A DNA stretch of 64,000 nucleotides from Phoronis australis (Eukaryota; Phoronida; Phoronidae), in NCBI GenBank assembly GCA_002633005.1, contig NMRA01000109.1, positions 86,971 to 150,970 on the forward strand, read 5' to 3'. The notes under the pieces were generated by a model that was given only the letters and a program-made list of their open reading frames with translations, did no database searches and was not told where the DNA came from. The number at the start of each line of letters is the position of its first letter. The stretch's first letter is position 1. A program made the position numbers and the translations under genes. Positions 47,061 to 59,376 of the stretch are shown piece by piece.

Positions 47061-50000
47061 TTCCGAGTTTTTTTTAACCCTTTTTACGACCACTTTGTAC
47101 TTTTTCCGAAAAATAGCAAATAATAGTACTTGGAAGTAGGTGACTTTTTGTCAGCAACAACACATCATCGCTTCACGCTATAGAAATAATAACTATATAG
47201 CAGAAAGAACAAAGAATAACGTACAAGAAAAACTAGTTCGGATGGATTTTTTGATTTTTTATGTCCTCCCATTTTAGCCTACAAAAATGTCATTTTCACT
47301 GCTTATTATTAAGGCCATTTTTACGCATTTTTATCACTCTCCCAAATCTATATCAGATTTTTTTGGAACATGAGTTAACTTCCATCTGTTACTGCTGCCT
47401 TTGTTCATCCCAACGCAAGAATAAAAAATCTTGTCTCTTTCATAGTTTTTGTGCTGTCAGTTTTTTACATAACTCACTTACACACTTTTCTGCCAATCTG
47501 TGATTGTCAGTTTGATTAAAAGACTCTAGGAGGCGCTACTCGATTGTGCAATTATATCGACCAAAATGCCAAATAGAACAAATATCATTAGTTTTGCTAC
47601 ATTAGTGACGAAGGAGATCACGGGAAGCTGTATGAGAGATTTTTTCTTCGCGGATTTTCAGTTTTGCTGGCGCAAAAATAAAAATTTGTTATAGGATTAC
47701 AGAAATCAAAAAAGTCAATTTTAATGTACTTACGAGTTGATAATACAATCCCATCACCATCTCATACTTCAGAGAAGCAGGTTTTATTCTTATTAAGGGA
47801 GCCCTTTACCCCTTGCTTGGCCAGTTTTCAAACACCGTAACTGACTAAGAATCCCACGCCCTGCCTGCAGTGCATGCTGGTCCATTTTCAGACCTCCTGG
47901 ACAAATCCCTGTATATGCGCATGAAACAGTCCTCTAAAACCATTAGCAAAGTTCATACTAAAACTAATCAAGATCTTCGAGATCACACGTGAAAAGAGGA
48001 CGGTGGATATGAGCAGAAGTGTCGTGTTATTGGACATACAAAGTGTCACGCAATGCTTCTTGTACTACACAAAATCGACCGAGCCTGGTGGCAGTGCGCC
48101 AGTGGAATTTGCAATTTCAGAAAAATAACAGGTACGGATATTTAGGATTGAAAACATAATACTTTCAGTGATATCCAAGAAACCGGCTTTCCAAACCAGT
48201 ATTTAAGCAATTGGGTGTTGTTGCGACTTACCAGCTAAGTTTCACAATATGTAAATTCCGTTCATGCGGCGGACTCAAAACCACAGTTTCTTGTAGGTAT
48301 GCTAGATTTAGTGTATGATGCATTTCTACACAACACTTCAAAAAACTGCATTTTGTTTGAAGAAAACAAGAGCTACAGAAACACAAAGTCTTTTTATTTT
48401 GCTCAGTACACATGTCTAAGGTAGACGTTTCTCAAAACTAGATAATCACTCCTTTAAAAATCTCAGTACTTTCAAGAGAATCAATCATATAAAAAGTATG
48501 GTTTACGAGTCTCAAACTGAACATAAAACAAAAAACGCTAGTAAAAAGTGACAGAAGATTTCAATGTTGACCATCAGTGGCTTGGATTATTTTCCCCAAA
48601 CAGCCACCACTCAAATCTCTCCCCCATGGAAGCCCCTAATTCGCGTCATATTCCATTTTTTTCCAATTTCACCCAGGGTGGACTCCAGTCCCCTAGCTAC
48701 GATAATGATGACCACAACAATATCGTAAGAATAGACAACAACTAAAACATGTTCATAATTTCCTACAGTTTATGATGATAACTCATTCATGACTTCAAGC
48801 TCCAACTCATTCATTGAGGCAAACTCGTGGGCAGCAGCAGCATCAGCATCCTCAATATTCTGAATATTTCCGATTCGAGACGCGGCAACCATACGGGAAA
48901 AATCCAGCAATCTGCTACTCTGACAGTCACTCTTCAGAGGAGAAAACTTTTCTTTGCTTATTCCTGGCTTCTCGCATCATCTTTTCACAACCTCAGCTGG
49001 CTGTTGTTTTCTGCCTGACTGTTCACCTTCAGAAAATATATCACTGAGTTAAGTCTTTACCTTCTCAGAGAAGCGGACCGCGTTTCTAGTACTTTTCAGG
49101 GCCCTATCCTGCGGCGACTTGATCAACAACGTAAACGGCGGACAACTCAGGTGATGATACAGCTGTGGTAGTGGATAAAATCTCAGATTGTCTTGAAATG
49201 TGGTCAAACTGAGTCTCGTTCTGGAGGGATGATGAATGAGCACCAACATCCAAGTGCTCACTTAGCTCAGCATCTGTAGGAAAAGATTTCGAGCACCCAT
49301 AGTGTGTGCATGTGAACTTCGTATGACGTTCACGGGATACCAGCCCCGACTCAACCCTTGGAGTTGTAAAACACTCGAGTGTTGCAAGGTCAAGACTTTT
49401 CAGAGGCAACAGTTTACATGACTTGTTGATGACAAGTTTTCCCTCCCCTACTCTATGGGCCTTCCATGCTCGAATGCCATCTGCGGAATACTCAAAGTTT
49501 GTCAGCAAACTTATCCCTGGGATACTGTGCTTGGGGAGGACCTTTGGGGCATTCACACTACAGGACGACACCTAACAGCCTTTGACATCTCCTCTAGACT
49601 CTAGCGCATGTTTCAGGTCGACTGCATTTTGAACGTTGTTGCCTTCATTGACGAAGTACTTGGCATGGGCCTTCAAGGGTGCGATTTTCCTGTCACAGAT
49701 GTCTTTTCCCTTCTGACTTTCACTGAAGTCGTAGCGCAGAATGGAGATGCCGGTGTTACCAGATATGTAGAACAAATGAATCAGAAGGGCGGCTGAATGG
49801 TAACAATTGGCATTGTCGGAGCGTAGGAAAGCTTCCGTTATTTGTGGATCCCTAGCTTTCACCTGCCTTAGCACATCTAGCGTTAAACAGCAAACAGTGA
49901 AAAAGTCTTGCTTGCAGGCATCTAGAGTATGGATGTAAGTATGTACCTGAAATACAATAATTATGTAACTCAAATAGGTCAGCTAGTTTAAAGAACTACC

Positions 50001-51665
50001 TTATTATATCTTATTACCACCTAAACAGCAATCACGCCACTCAACTTCAAACATGGTTCGTCTCAACACGGTTATTATATCAGTAGCTCCTTCAAAACAT
50101 TTCTAGGGAGGGGGGAAATTTCCCCTTCACAAAGATATAAAAATCATCCATAAGTACAAAATGGCTTCAGTTAAAATGAAGTCTTGTGTGCAAAATCTAC
50201 TAAGAGAAAAATAACGCATCACTGTCAAGCTTTTGTTGGGAAATGGCAAGAAAAAGACTAGATATTACGTGCACACTTCCTGTATCTTGTACTGTTACAG
50301 TAAATCAATATACTAAAAAGAGGTAAAGGCAACAGCATTGTTCATCACTGACTTTCTGTTTAATATTGAGCACATCTGAGAATTACTTTGTAGCACCTTG
50401 AATACTAATTGAGGGTTTATTTTTACCTGATGGCTTTCACCTTTCTTTGTGATACAAGCCGCCACGTGCCATGACATCCTTTTTACCAAACCAATCGGAC
50501 TGTGCTTCACGGAAACTGATGGGTATGAACTTCATTGCAAAATCCATTACAACCAAAACTTGGTGTGGGGTGAGAGATGACATCAGATCCTGCTTTGCTT
50601 GTTCCTGGTTTATCCCTCTGACAATATTCTGTGTGTTCGTGATAACAGCACGTCAGTTTTTGTCTAAAACCAAGTCCAAACTCATGTCGATGAGTAAAAT
50701 ATATAACGACGCATTTCCTTTGGTTTGCCAGTCCAGCCTTCTATCTCCAACTCTGGCAAGAATCAGCTGTAATTCCGATATAGTTTCAAACTTCTGTGGC
50801 ACTTTCACGACCTCAGATGACCCAATGAAGGCCACATTTCCTCCGCGATCACACGTATGTAACGAAAATTGACCAAATGTACAAGAAGGAAATTCCTCCA
50901 TATTCTTTGCAGTGACAGGAAGTGCATGTAATCTCGAACCCTAAAGTGCTATTGGTAAAGTTAAACGAAGAATGGAGTGTTTTAGAAAAGTGGGGTCTCA
51001 AAAGTGAAATTTAACTTTTTGTGATATTCCATTGTTGATATTAGATCATACATTTTAGGTGATATCTCTAAACTAAAAGAGTAGCCTCAACTCTCTTGTC
51101 AGTCAGAGTAAGGCCACATCACAAAAATGCCCAAATTCGCGGGCCACGTTTAAAACTAAATATATAAGAGACAAGTTTTTTTAAAAGCAATTATCAACGT
51201 TCAATCTTAGAAGTGTTTACAAAGGGAATTTCAACTTCAAATATATTCCGATATAGCAGGCAGGTTAAGCAACATCTTGCCACTTGTGACTGGCCTGAAA
51301 AGTGGTCTTGGAGTTTTCTCCCCTGCTAGAAATTTAATTGTACCTATGAGTTGCAAATTTCATTTTCTTACTAAACTTACATGAGTCTTTATGACCATCA
51401 ATGTCAAACTTTGTCACCAGTTTTCCAAGTCTGATTTTTTGCCGTTCAAAAAATGCAGTTTTACTGACATGAAAAAATGCAAAATATGACTTTATAGCCA
51501 AATAGGTCATATCTCGGTAACCAAAGGTCATTGAGTGCAAATATTGCAGAAGTGTACTTTGGGCCAGCATCCCAACACACGCACAAAGTATTAGTTATGT
51601 ATGAATTGTTGAGTATATAGTGATTTTTCATTTTCATATGGTTTTTATATGGAATCATTCTTAAC
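47056..51665. repeat. segmental duplication, copy B
   Basis: The homologue of 39881-43850. It differs by about 2 kb in the middle (48360-50630), which carries the transposase-like pseudogene exons in place of the CTCF-like array. The offset between copies is ~7.2 kb on one side and ~7.8 kb on the other. Confidence 0.85.
48771..50940 (-). pseudogene. multi-exon transposase-like gene of an unnamed invertebrate family, broken
   Basis: Exon 50940-50427 starts with the copy B version of EEFPSCTFGQFS, crosses a TGA at 50653-50655, then reads NQEQAKQDLMSSLTPHQVLV, VMDFAMKFIPISFREAQSDW and, after a one-base shift, MSWHVAACITKKGESHQ to donor CAG|GTAAAA. The next exon begins at 49946 after atttcag in matching phase 0: VHTYIHTLDACKQDFF, EAFLRSDNANCYHSAALL, ILRYDFSESQKGKDICDRK and KHALESRGDVKGC, stop, then SIPGISLLTNFEYSADGIRA. 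A C2H2-like finger (CTHYGCSKSF..AELSEHLD..AH) follows, then AVRFSEKVKT, stop, LSDIFSEGEQSGRK, and a tail ending at 48771. The DW.MKF, LRSDNA.CYH and FSD..GKD.CDRK blocks suggest an RNase H-fold, DDE-like core. Several stops and two frameshifts show this copy is dead. Confidence 0.65.
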
Positions 51666-51841
51666 ATGTTATAAGCCCCTTTAGTAAGTGTAATTTTCAA
51701 CAACTGTAGCCAATATTTTACGTATGTGACAAAGTATTTTGCATGGAGCGGATAAAATTTTCATTCGTCCCATGCAGCTGCGTTTGGGAATGAATTTCTA
51801 ACTAGAAGAGCATTTCATATTCGTAGAGTTTAACACATACC

Positions 51842-51930
51842 AGTTCAGGTGATTTTTGATTCAGTGGTTTTCGATAAAGGCGCATGCCATAAACGTCGCC
51901 ATTAAACAGAACAGTACGAGAAAATTTGTT
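51842..51930 (-). CDS. weak candidate exon upstream of copy B
   Basis: A minus-strand frame reads FSRTVLFNGDVYGMRLYRKP then LNQKSPEL and ends at a good donor (GAACTG|GTATGT, 51842). No convincing acceptor or start is seen upstream, and the kringle exon acceptor lies only ~110 bp away on the other strand. Confidence 0.22.
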
Positions 51931-52043
51931 TTTTTTATCAAAAATACCAAATAATGTCGAAATCCATGTTTGCCTTTCGTTTTTCTGAATAAGACGCACT
52001 GCACGTGCAATTTGGGTTAACCATTTTATTCCTCATATTCCAG

Positions 52044-52346
52044 ACTGGATTCCAAACATCGATTGCAGGACAACTCAAAAAGGGGAAAAGTACGTTGGTT
52101 ACGTGAGTATGACGATTCAAGGGACCATGTGTGAACCGTGGAACAGGCCTAATGTTGCTCAGGGATCAATGCATCCTGTGAAAAATGGAAAATTCGACCC
52201 GTATACCCAATTCCCTGATGGCCTTAATTATACGAAATACTGCCGAAACCCAGATGGCTCAAGACAACCATGGTGCTTTGTTTATTGGAAAGAGTCCCTA
52301 CCGGAGGGCAAGAGTCGATGGGCTTATTGTGATATACCCATGTGTC
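52044..52346 (+). CDS. kringle-domain exon of an extracellular protein
   Basis: The acceptor ttattcctcatattccag precedes 52044 and the donor gtc|gtaagt follows 52346. The exon has 303 bp and phase 1-1. It encodes a complete kringle: all six cysteines in order (IDC, GTMCEPW, YCRNPDG, PWCF, AYC, IPMC), the opening G.KYVGYVSMTIQG.MCEPWN, LNYTKYCRNPDGSRQPWCF and RWAYCDIPMC. Kringles are ~80-residue, triple-disulphide, extracellular protein- or lipid-binding modules found in proteases, receptor kinases such as ROR, and matrix proteins. The reading frame starts before any ATG, so this is an internal exon. The loop between cysteines 4 and 5 is slightly long (WKESLPEGKSRW). A TSP1 exon of the same phase lies 18 kb upstream. 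Confidence 0.93.
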
Positions 52347-53152
52347 GTAAGTATACAGGAAACTTTTGAAGCTGTCTAACAGCTGAATGTCGGAATAACT
52401 GAGCTGTATTGAAATTCACTATCCCGGCAGACGGCGATCAGGTCTTGGTGGACAGGCGGCTCCTCCAGATCCCATGTAATGTGGACTGAAGGTTTCAACC
52501 TACTGGTACAAACAGGAAATGTCCACGCGCTGTATTACGCTGTGTCAGTACTAATTTTTTCGAAATGTCAATGTGTGAACAGGGGAATCATCTTCCATAC
52601 ATTTCCCACTGTGCTGAGGAATCCACAACAAAGTCTGTGGGTGCATCTGGCTAGTGGGAGTATTTCTATCTCAGCCGGTTTCAAAAAGCTAAAGCAAATT
52701 TGTGGACTTAGTGTAATCAAACAATGGGATGGACTGACAATGGGTTTGCTCTCATGTTTTTTTAATTAATGAACCAAAGCCCAGTAATTGAACGCATTTC
52801 CACCAAATCTGAGTCGGGATCGAACAGAAATCACACACTCTTGCTCTCATTACTCTATAGAGCATTGATGTGAAAAGTCCGTAACTGTATTCTGCGTATA
52901 ATAAAAACAGAGGTTAATAGATAGGTCGACCAATCGCAAAACCTGCCACCATAATTGCGCCATGGACCGTAGCCACACCTAAGGGAGCCTCCTAGTGTTG
53001 TGCGTCAGCCTAGCTTGAAACTTCAGAATTCCATTGGGAAGGTCGCTACCTGTCTTTTTGATTAAGTTGATATGACTGATGTTGAATACCGCCTTGATAC
53101 TGACTCCGTCTTATGTTTTTCTTTGAAGCAACACACTTATTGGATCCACAGG

Positions 53153-53185
53153 GCCTTCCCGCTGTTCGTCGGACGTCGACTAGGC
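53153..53185 (+). CDS. weak candidate terminal exon after the kringle
   Basis: An acceptor-like ttattggatccacag precedes a short frame. Spliced from the kringle donor in phase 1, it would read C-R-PSRCSSDVD and a stop. The length, phase and stop fit a last exon, but with 11 codons this could be chance. Confidence 0.18.
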
Positions 53186-53189
53186 GGAA

Positions 53190-56100
53190 AAGTACGTGTT
53201 GTTGTTAAACCGTAATAACTGGAATGTGTACAGGGCAGTAAATGTTTGCTAACAGATAACTGTAAATTGAGTGAGAAAGGACAGAGATATTACAACTCAC
53301 ATGTTGGAATTTTAAGCAGATTTTTTAACTTACACAAGCCTTTCGGGGGGCCCATACATTAACCATGGGTACGCACTCAAAATCGATCTAAGAGGAGTGC
53401 ATAATATACATACATCAATATAAAGGGCACATGCGCGCTCCCAGCCAAAAACGGGGGCTTCGAATTTTTGAGAATGTGGACCTTTAAGTAAGATTCACGG
53501 GATACGTTCACAGCTATGAATTGCGCATTCACCGTATTTTGCTTGTGCCCGCCTTTTTAGTGGACTTTTGTCTCGTTTTCTACATTTTGGAGTTTTTGGG
53601 GCCTAAGTTTTTGTCCTCTTCACCAAACTGATGGCTCGAACGAGCCCCCAAGCCCATTTGGTTGCGCGCATGGGGGTGCCCTCCTTGATTCACTTTCGGT
53701 CATGTGGCTTATGTGAGAGATTGCTCGGTCTATTGTTATTTTTGCTGTTTTGAAGGCATTCAACTGCCTTCTCATGTTAATATGGGAGGTCCCACTCTTC
53801 GGGGCCCTTTTCGGGGGTGCCATAATGCATAGCACCGCCCCAACGAACATAAATTGACTACTGTCGTGTACGTTATGGCAATTCTTTCGACAGATGTACA
53901 TAAGAAATTTGCATCGTCCTTGTTAAACTATGTGGCCAATCGGAGGAGGTGTGTGCGTAAAACTACATACGACGTCTTCTTTTCATTTTAGAAAATAGTT
54001 CGAGAAACAGAATATTGACCCTTTATGCTAGTCTGAAATAATTATGTATGTCACTTTCCTTCTGTTATTTCGTGTTTCAAAATTCACACAAACTTAATGC
54101 CATTTGGATAAAGGCTGGTCATTTTTTAGGACACATAATTGACGTATTGTCGCTGTTAGTTACATTTTTCGGATAAATCATGGGAACTTGACCTGGAGTG
54201 ACCTTACAAGTACCAAAAAAATTGAGCATTCTGAGTAAATATAGGAATCAGTGTATTTAGATGTAATTTATAATAGTTAAGACATAATTGTGCATGCAAA
54301 TAAGAGTTATTGGGGTAAAATTATGCTAAACCAATATCAACAAAAACCCTATGAAATGCTAATATTCACAAACATTTCGCTATATTCAAACACTGTCGTA
54401 ACCACGGTAAGTGTTGCTGTCAGGATTCGATCGCCACGTCCCCAGGGTTTATGAAATGTAACTAAAGATATATGACAAAACTTTCGAAGTTAAGACCGAA
54501 ATTGGAGCTATGCAAAGATCGAATATCAACATCCAGGAAATGACAAACGTCCCATTTTAGTCTTCAGTCTTACCTGAGAGAGAAATTAGACCTACCTTCA
54601 CACAGGTGCACATAGAAACTACGCTGTCGCCACCAGTTGCTCATCCACAAAACTACCCGAGGCGATATCTGAAATACGAGAATCGTATTGGCCTCGAAAC
54701 GCTAAATGTGTATCTGTTTTTAACATTTTGGGTACAAGTAATAACTGTTTTATATGCGAAGACTCTGCTTTGTTTGCGGAATATTTCCCACGTGTACTTA
54801 AATCGTAGTGTATTGTCTTTACCATTTTACGCCGCTTTTCCAATTATCGAATCGAAAGTGCACGATATTCAATTTGATACTATCTAGGGGTATTAGGTTT
54901 TAAAAAAGTTGGACGATATTTGTTCGGGAACTTTTTAAACTGACGACATTCATTATTTAGAGAAATTTCCGATCCTAAGCCTACTTCGTAGCAGGCCGAC
55001 GTTTGGTTATAATTTTGTTCTTAAGAAATTTGCTGAAACGGGGTTGAAGACATTTTATTTTAAGTTTGCCCGGTCTTTGCCTAAGACATATAAACTTCTT
55101 GAAGCTGGACCTTGTTGTAGCTGCCAGTTTAATGGCGAATACCTCTAACATCTCTGGTAACTAATTGCCTCCCTCTAAACTATACGACCAAGACTTCCTT
55201 GAAAGGGTCCTTGCGTGCTTTTCATTTCCGCTTGGGAATAATGGATTGTTTTCACTTCAGCCGGTGGCACAAAGCAAAGTTCTTGCACCAAGTTAGCCGG
55301 TTAGCGCAAATTTCTAATGCATATTACAATGAGTAGTTATAATATATTCTATACCCAGGGTTTTTGCAATTTTTACTTTCTAAAATGATAAGAGGTGGTG
55401 TAACAGTAGACAAAGACAGAATGCCGCTAAACCCTGTTTAAGTACGGTAAGACGTTTGCCGATGATCAGGGTTCGTCACTACCGAGACCCTAATCTTTCT
55501 TTGATCCCTCATGTCTTGTTTTCCTTTGAAGAATCTTCAGGTTGTAACAGTGTATCCAAACAATAGCTAGCCCCTCGTTGGCTATATAGCTTGGTCCTGA
55601 ATCTATAGACACGGCATGGATCAAGAGATTTGAAAACGCCGATAAGAGTTGCATTTTAAAGACACCATGTTTTCCATTAACTATATCAACATTGCATTGT
55701 ATGACATAGCGATGGGGTGGGATATAGCTGCATACGAGGGTTATATACATAGGTTATATTTGATTTTTGTTACTTATTACAATGCAATATTCTAAAGTAA
55801 CGAATGAGTACATTTTAGGTTGGTAACACATTGTTATTGCAATTTATACATGAACATGTATGTTATTGGAATGCTGCCACACTAGACTTGTCTGTACATC
55901 ATAAATAAGCAGCACTACTTACCCACAAGTCATTAATTAAACAGCCTAACGAGGTCAATAGGTTTCTTAATGTATGTTTTACAGCTTCAAATACTGAAAC
56001 AATTGCTTGTGGCTGTGAATATTTAATATATTCATTAACCGACCGAGCATGAAAGCAGGTCTGTTGAATGTATTCGCCAGAACTCTCCCATTTATGATCG

Positions 56101-57460
56101 ATCGATCAACTTCGCAATGCATGGATGCTTGTAAGCGAAGCCATTTAATAGTCAAAAATTTAACTCAATAATATCCACCATACAATCGGGCAGGTATCTA
56201 TCAGGCCCGTGCTTCCATCACTAAGTTGTTACTAATTGAGCATATGTGTGTTCATTTTACAGCTTCTACAACGTGTAAGCATTTATTGAACTGAAATTCC
56301 TCTATCATAACGTATTGTCTGTTGTGTTTTGTTTTTGTTACTCGACGAAAAATTTTCGCCAAGTATGTTGCTCTGATACTAACTCATTTTTTGTTTGCAC
56401 GCTACAGGTCAAAATTTTCTTCCGATCCGCACGAAAATTATCAACAACCTGTAGTTCTAGAAGCGCTAGAAGGTTGTAGGTTTTCATCATCATCAGACTT
56501 AAGATTGCGGACGTGGTAGCCACTTTGTTTCCAAATTCACATTCAAATGCTCACAGAGGCCGTACTTTTCTTATATAAACGGCTGAAAATCGGTACGAAT
56601 ATTTTATATGGCGTGTGCTACATATGAGCTGGAAACCATTAACTTTGGGTCAAAGAATGCGGAAATATCAGCCATTCCGCAGAGAAACCTCGATATCGTG
56701 AAGAAAATATTTGTCCTGTAGAGGGCGCATTGTAGGACCAGTTGCTTCGAAATTTTCCATGTCTTAGTTTCTTGTGACTAGCTGTTGCCGAGTGCTTAAC
56801 CGGGAGTTTTTTTTTCTAAATGGCGGATCTGGCGCACTTTATGAATTGTTAATGGTGCTGGGAAGCCATTTTTAACATTTTGCATGTTGGTTCTCCACGG
56901 AATAACCTTTCAAATGGACTGTAACATTTTTTCTCAGACTTACTGTTTGTGAGATATTAGACGTTCAGTTTCAAAAGAAATTTGGTGGAGTTTTGTGAAA
57001 CTAATCTGTTAGTTAGAATTTCGAACGGGCTTTCAGAAGTTGTTTCCATCTTTCGCTACGACGGTTCGCTTTTTCAACAAGGCTATATGGCTGAATTTTG
57101 GTGCGCTTTTGTTGGTTTACCTCCTATTAAAGAAGGCAATATTTCTTACTCATGTTTGTCATCTTCATTTATTATATGATTGTTATCATCATATTCATCG
57201 TCGCCGCCATCATTATTATCAGCATTGCCATAATCTGCATTCACATAAATTTTTCGGTCCATTTCGCAAGTGTCGTTCCTTCGAGCACTTTTTTGTTTTG
57301 TTTTTTTGTTCGCACTTGCATTCGATTAACATGAAGTTACTCAGAACCTTTGGTTTAGTCGATCGCCCTCACAGAGCAGTTGGCTCAGTGGGTTTCCCAA
57401 AATTACCTTAGTACCTACTTCAGGCAGTACTCTATTCTCTGATACCAGGATAGAATTCAC
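53190..57460. other. no supportable gene
   Basis: There are no recognisable domains. A G/C-rich dispersed repeat occupies roughly 53340-53850. A plus-strand frame at 57040-57411 is low-complexity (atcatcatt-type) sequence. Confidence 0.45.
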
Positions 57461-57479
57461 TGATATTTGGCAGGTGGCA

Positions 57480-57620
57480 TTTGCGCCGCACCATAGGGGG
57501 CTGGGGGCTATAACCCCCACTTTTCTCAGTTCTCCGGGGTTCATGGTCTTTGGGCAGTGCACCACAGGGGTGCTGAGGGCATAGTCCCTCACTTTTTTCA
57601 GTGCTGCGCCGCCTATGGGT
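57480..57620 (+). repeat. internally duplicated short repeat
   Basis: Two related halves: gcgccgcaccataggggg.ctgggggctataaccccc..ttctcagttct and gggcagtgcaccacaggggtgctgagggcatagtccctc..ttttcagtgct. They end in a complementary gcgccgcctatggg, so the outer edges also form an inverted pair. Possibly a short MITE. Confidence 0.5.
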
Positions 57621-58646
57621 GGGTGTGGTATGCAATTCAACTCTTTATTACGTAACTACATTCTCTGTGCTGCTGTTTCGGTTTCGGCAGAATGTCTCAG
57701 GATACAGAGTTTCGGAGTAGGATTATCGTTCAATTGAAAAAGATAAAGCTAATCTAACATAAAGAAATTTAAACCAACCACAATCTCGTGACGAACCGGC
57801 AATACAGTGAAAGCAACAGGCTCTGTGATGTCCCTTTGCAGCGGACCAGACCTCGACATCGCAAATCATATCGTTAAATCGATACTAAACCCTGTTTTGA
57901 CGATTTCACCCAATGCTTGTTTTGTTACCTACTAATGTATTTTGGTTTTAAACTTGAATGATAAAAGCACCATTCGACTAAAAACTTACATTCTCTGTGC
58001 CGCAGATGTTATGGTTGTTGGTGGCGGTTTTTCCTACCGTCGTCAGGTAACTCGCCAAAAGCTCAGGTCACGCTTGCTTGTTTAGCATACTTTGAAACGA
58101 GATTTTAGATTCTGCTTCAAACTGTTGAGAGTTTATTTATTTCAGAGAACTGGATGGGGAAGTCGTTTTAATATATGTTAATAGACCAAAACCGGGTTTG
58201 GGATCCTTTTAGGGTTATCCCAATATAGCCCAGGAGCACAACAGCAACTTTCAAATCTATGCTTGAAACTACTTGCAACCACATGACGAATTTTCTCGCC
58301 ACGGGTCAAGTAACACAGAGGCGAATTGAGAAAATCGCAAGAGTAGGCAACTTCATCTTCCTAAAGAATGTACTACGAAAATATTGGCGGCATTTATTTG
58401 GTCTGAGGGATGCCTTCCCGTGTAGATATGGTTGAGTAATACGATGTTAGCAATGTTACAAGTAGCATAATGAACTGCGTCATCAACCTGTCCCGTGTTG
58501 CCCGCTTTCTAAAATATGGTACTACTGTTTCCTCCATTTGCGATATTACGACATAACTCCATCGTAAAATTATTTATCTTCCACCAGAATTTGTTGGGAG
58601 TTAAATTAGCGTCAGAAATTCAGGAGCTGAATTCCTTATTTGTTAA

Positions 58647-58805
58647 AGGCGAAGGCAACCTTTTTCCATGTCATTTTGAGCTAAAATTAGGTTGGTTGGT
58701 TATCCTAGACATATTTTCCACTTAATTACAGCTTTTCGTAATTTTATAGATTACTCGTCCGCTACTCCGGAAGTGACGTTTTAGGAGGCAAACGTTTCCC
58801 GCCAC
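58647..58805 (+). repeat. left terminal inverted repeat
   Basis: It matches 60183-60340 in reverse complement over its whole length with only scattered differences and short indels. Shared blocks include ttgagctaaaat.aggttggt, tggttatccta.acatatttt, attacagcttttcgtaatt and actccggaagtgacgtttta. The high identity indicates that the insertion is fairly young. It contains a CRE-like tgacg motif and probably the P2X7-like gene promoter. Confidence 0.93.
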
Positions 58806-58980
58806 TTGGTTTTGCGTTGACTTTACCGTGCGAATCTGTTCTATTCTACTTTTGTTTTGTGCTATTTTTCAACAATTGTCGCCACCACTTTCCATCGGCG
58901 AGTATTCTGCGGCAAGATAGGTTAGTAGAGAACTCAACTACGTTGGATTTAGGGATTGTTTAGTGTGTTGTAAGCTGAAA

Positions 58981-59376
58981 ATGGCTGGAGTCGGTGACCC
59001 GTATCACAGTGACAGTAGTGTGAGTGACGGAGACCTTGTTCACAGCAGTGGTGACGAGGAATTTTTTCACGGACATTCAGTGGGTGGGTACATGTTTGAG
59101 CCCGAGTATAACGAGGCAGAGTACGCACAGGCACAGGCAGCTGTTGAGAGAAACGAGGCGGCTACTGAGGACAGACGTGGTGACACATCTTGGTGCAAAT
59201 GCACTGTGTGCGTTGTTATGCCTACCTCAATGGAATGCTTGTGCTGTTCAGAGTTCGACGAGGCCAAGCCACTACTGGACATGGTTAAGTGGACCTCCGG
59301 CATACCACGGACAGAGGAACAACTGTCCCACTTGCCAGAGTGTCCCGCGACACACTCCCACTGGATGGTGACCTGA
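58981..59376 (+). CDS. P2X7-cytoplasmic-domain-like zinc protein, C-terminally truncated
   Basis: I chose the ATG at 58981 (gaaaatggctg context, ~176 bp inside the left repeat) over upstream non-ATG codons; the product is 131 residues. It starts MAGVGDPYHSDSSVSDGD, then acidic sequence, then GGYMFEPEYNEAEYA (the FEPEY block), then from about W71 WCKCTVCVVMPTSMECLCCS, the cysteine cluster of the P2X purinoceptor 7 intracellular domain family. The family continues with a C-I-T...H and AYRQF..W region, missing here. The last ~30 codons instead overlap, antisense, the conserved cysteine region of the opposing gene, so the natural C-terminus was lost. No membrane segment is present, so this is not an ion channel. 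In the element it may act in DNA binding or regulation, which is inference. Confidence 0.7.
   Translation: MAGVGDPYHSDSSVSDGDLVHSSGDEEFFHGHSVGGYMFEPEYNEAEYAQAQAAVERNEAATEDRRGDTSWCKCTVCVVMPTSMECLCCSEFDEAKPLLDMVKWTSGIPRTEEQLSHLPECPATHSHWMVT

Noticed and set aside
56710-56730. Single CTCF-like word (tagagggcgcat)
   Set aside because: Isolated and only a partial match, unlike the ordered array at 41.3-42.1 kb.
57040-57411. 123-codon plus-strand frame
   Set aside because: His/Ile-rich stretch produced by an atc/atcat low-complexity tract.
59067-59200. C-terminal third of the 214-codon minus-strand frame
   Set aside because: It is the antisense of the conserved P2X7-like cysteine cluster and is open by chance.
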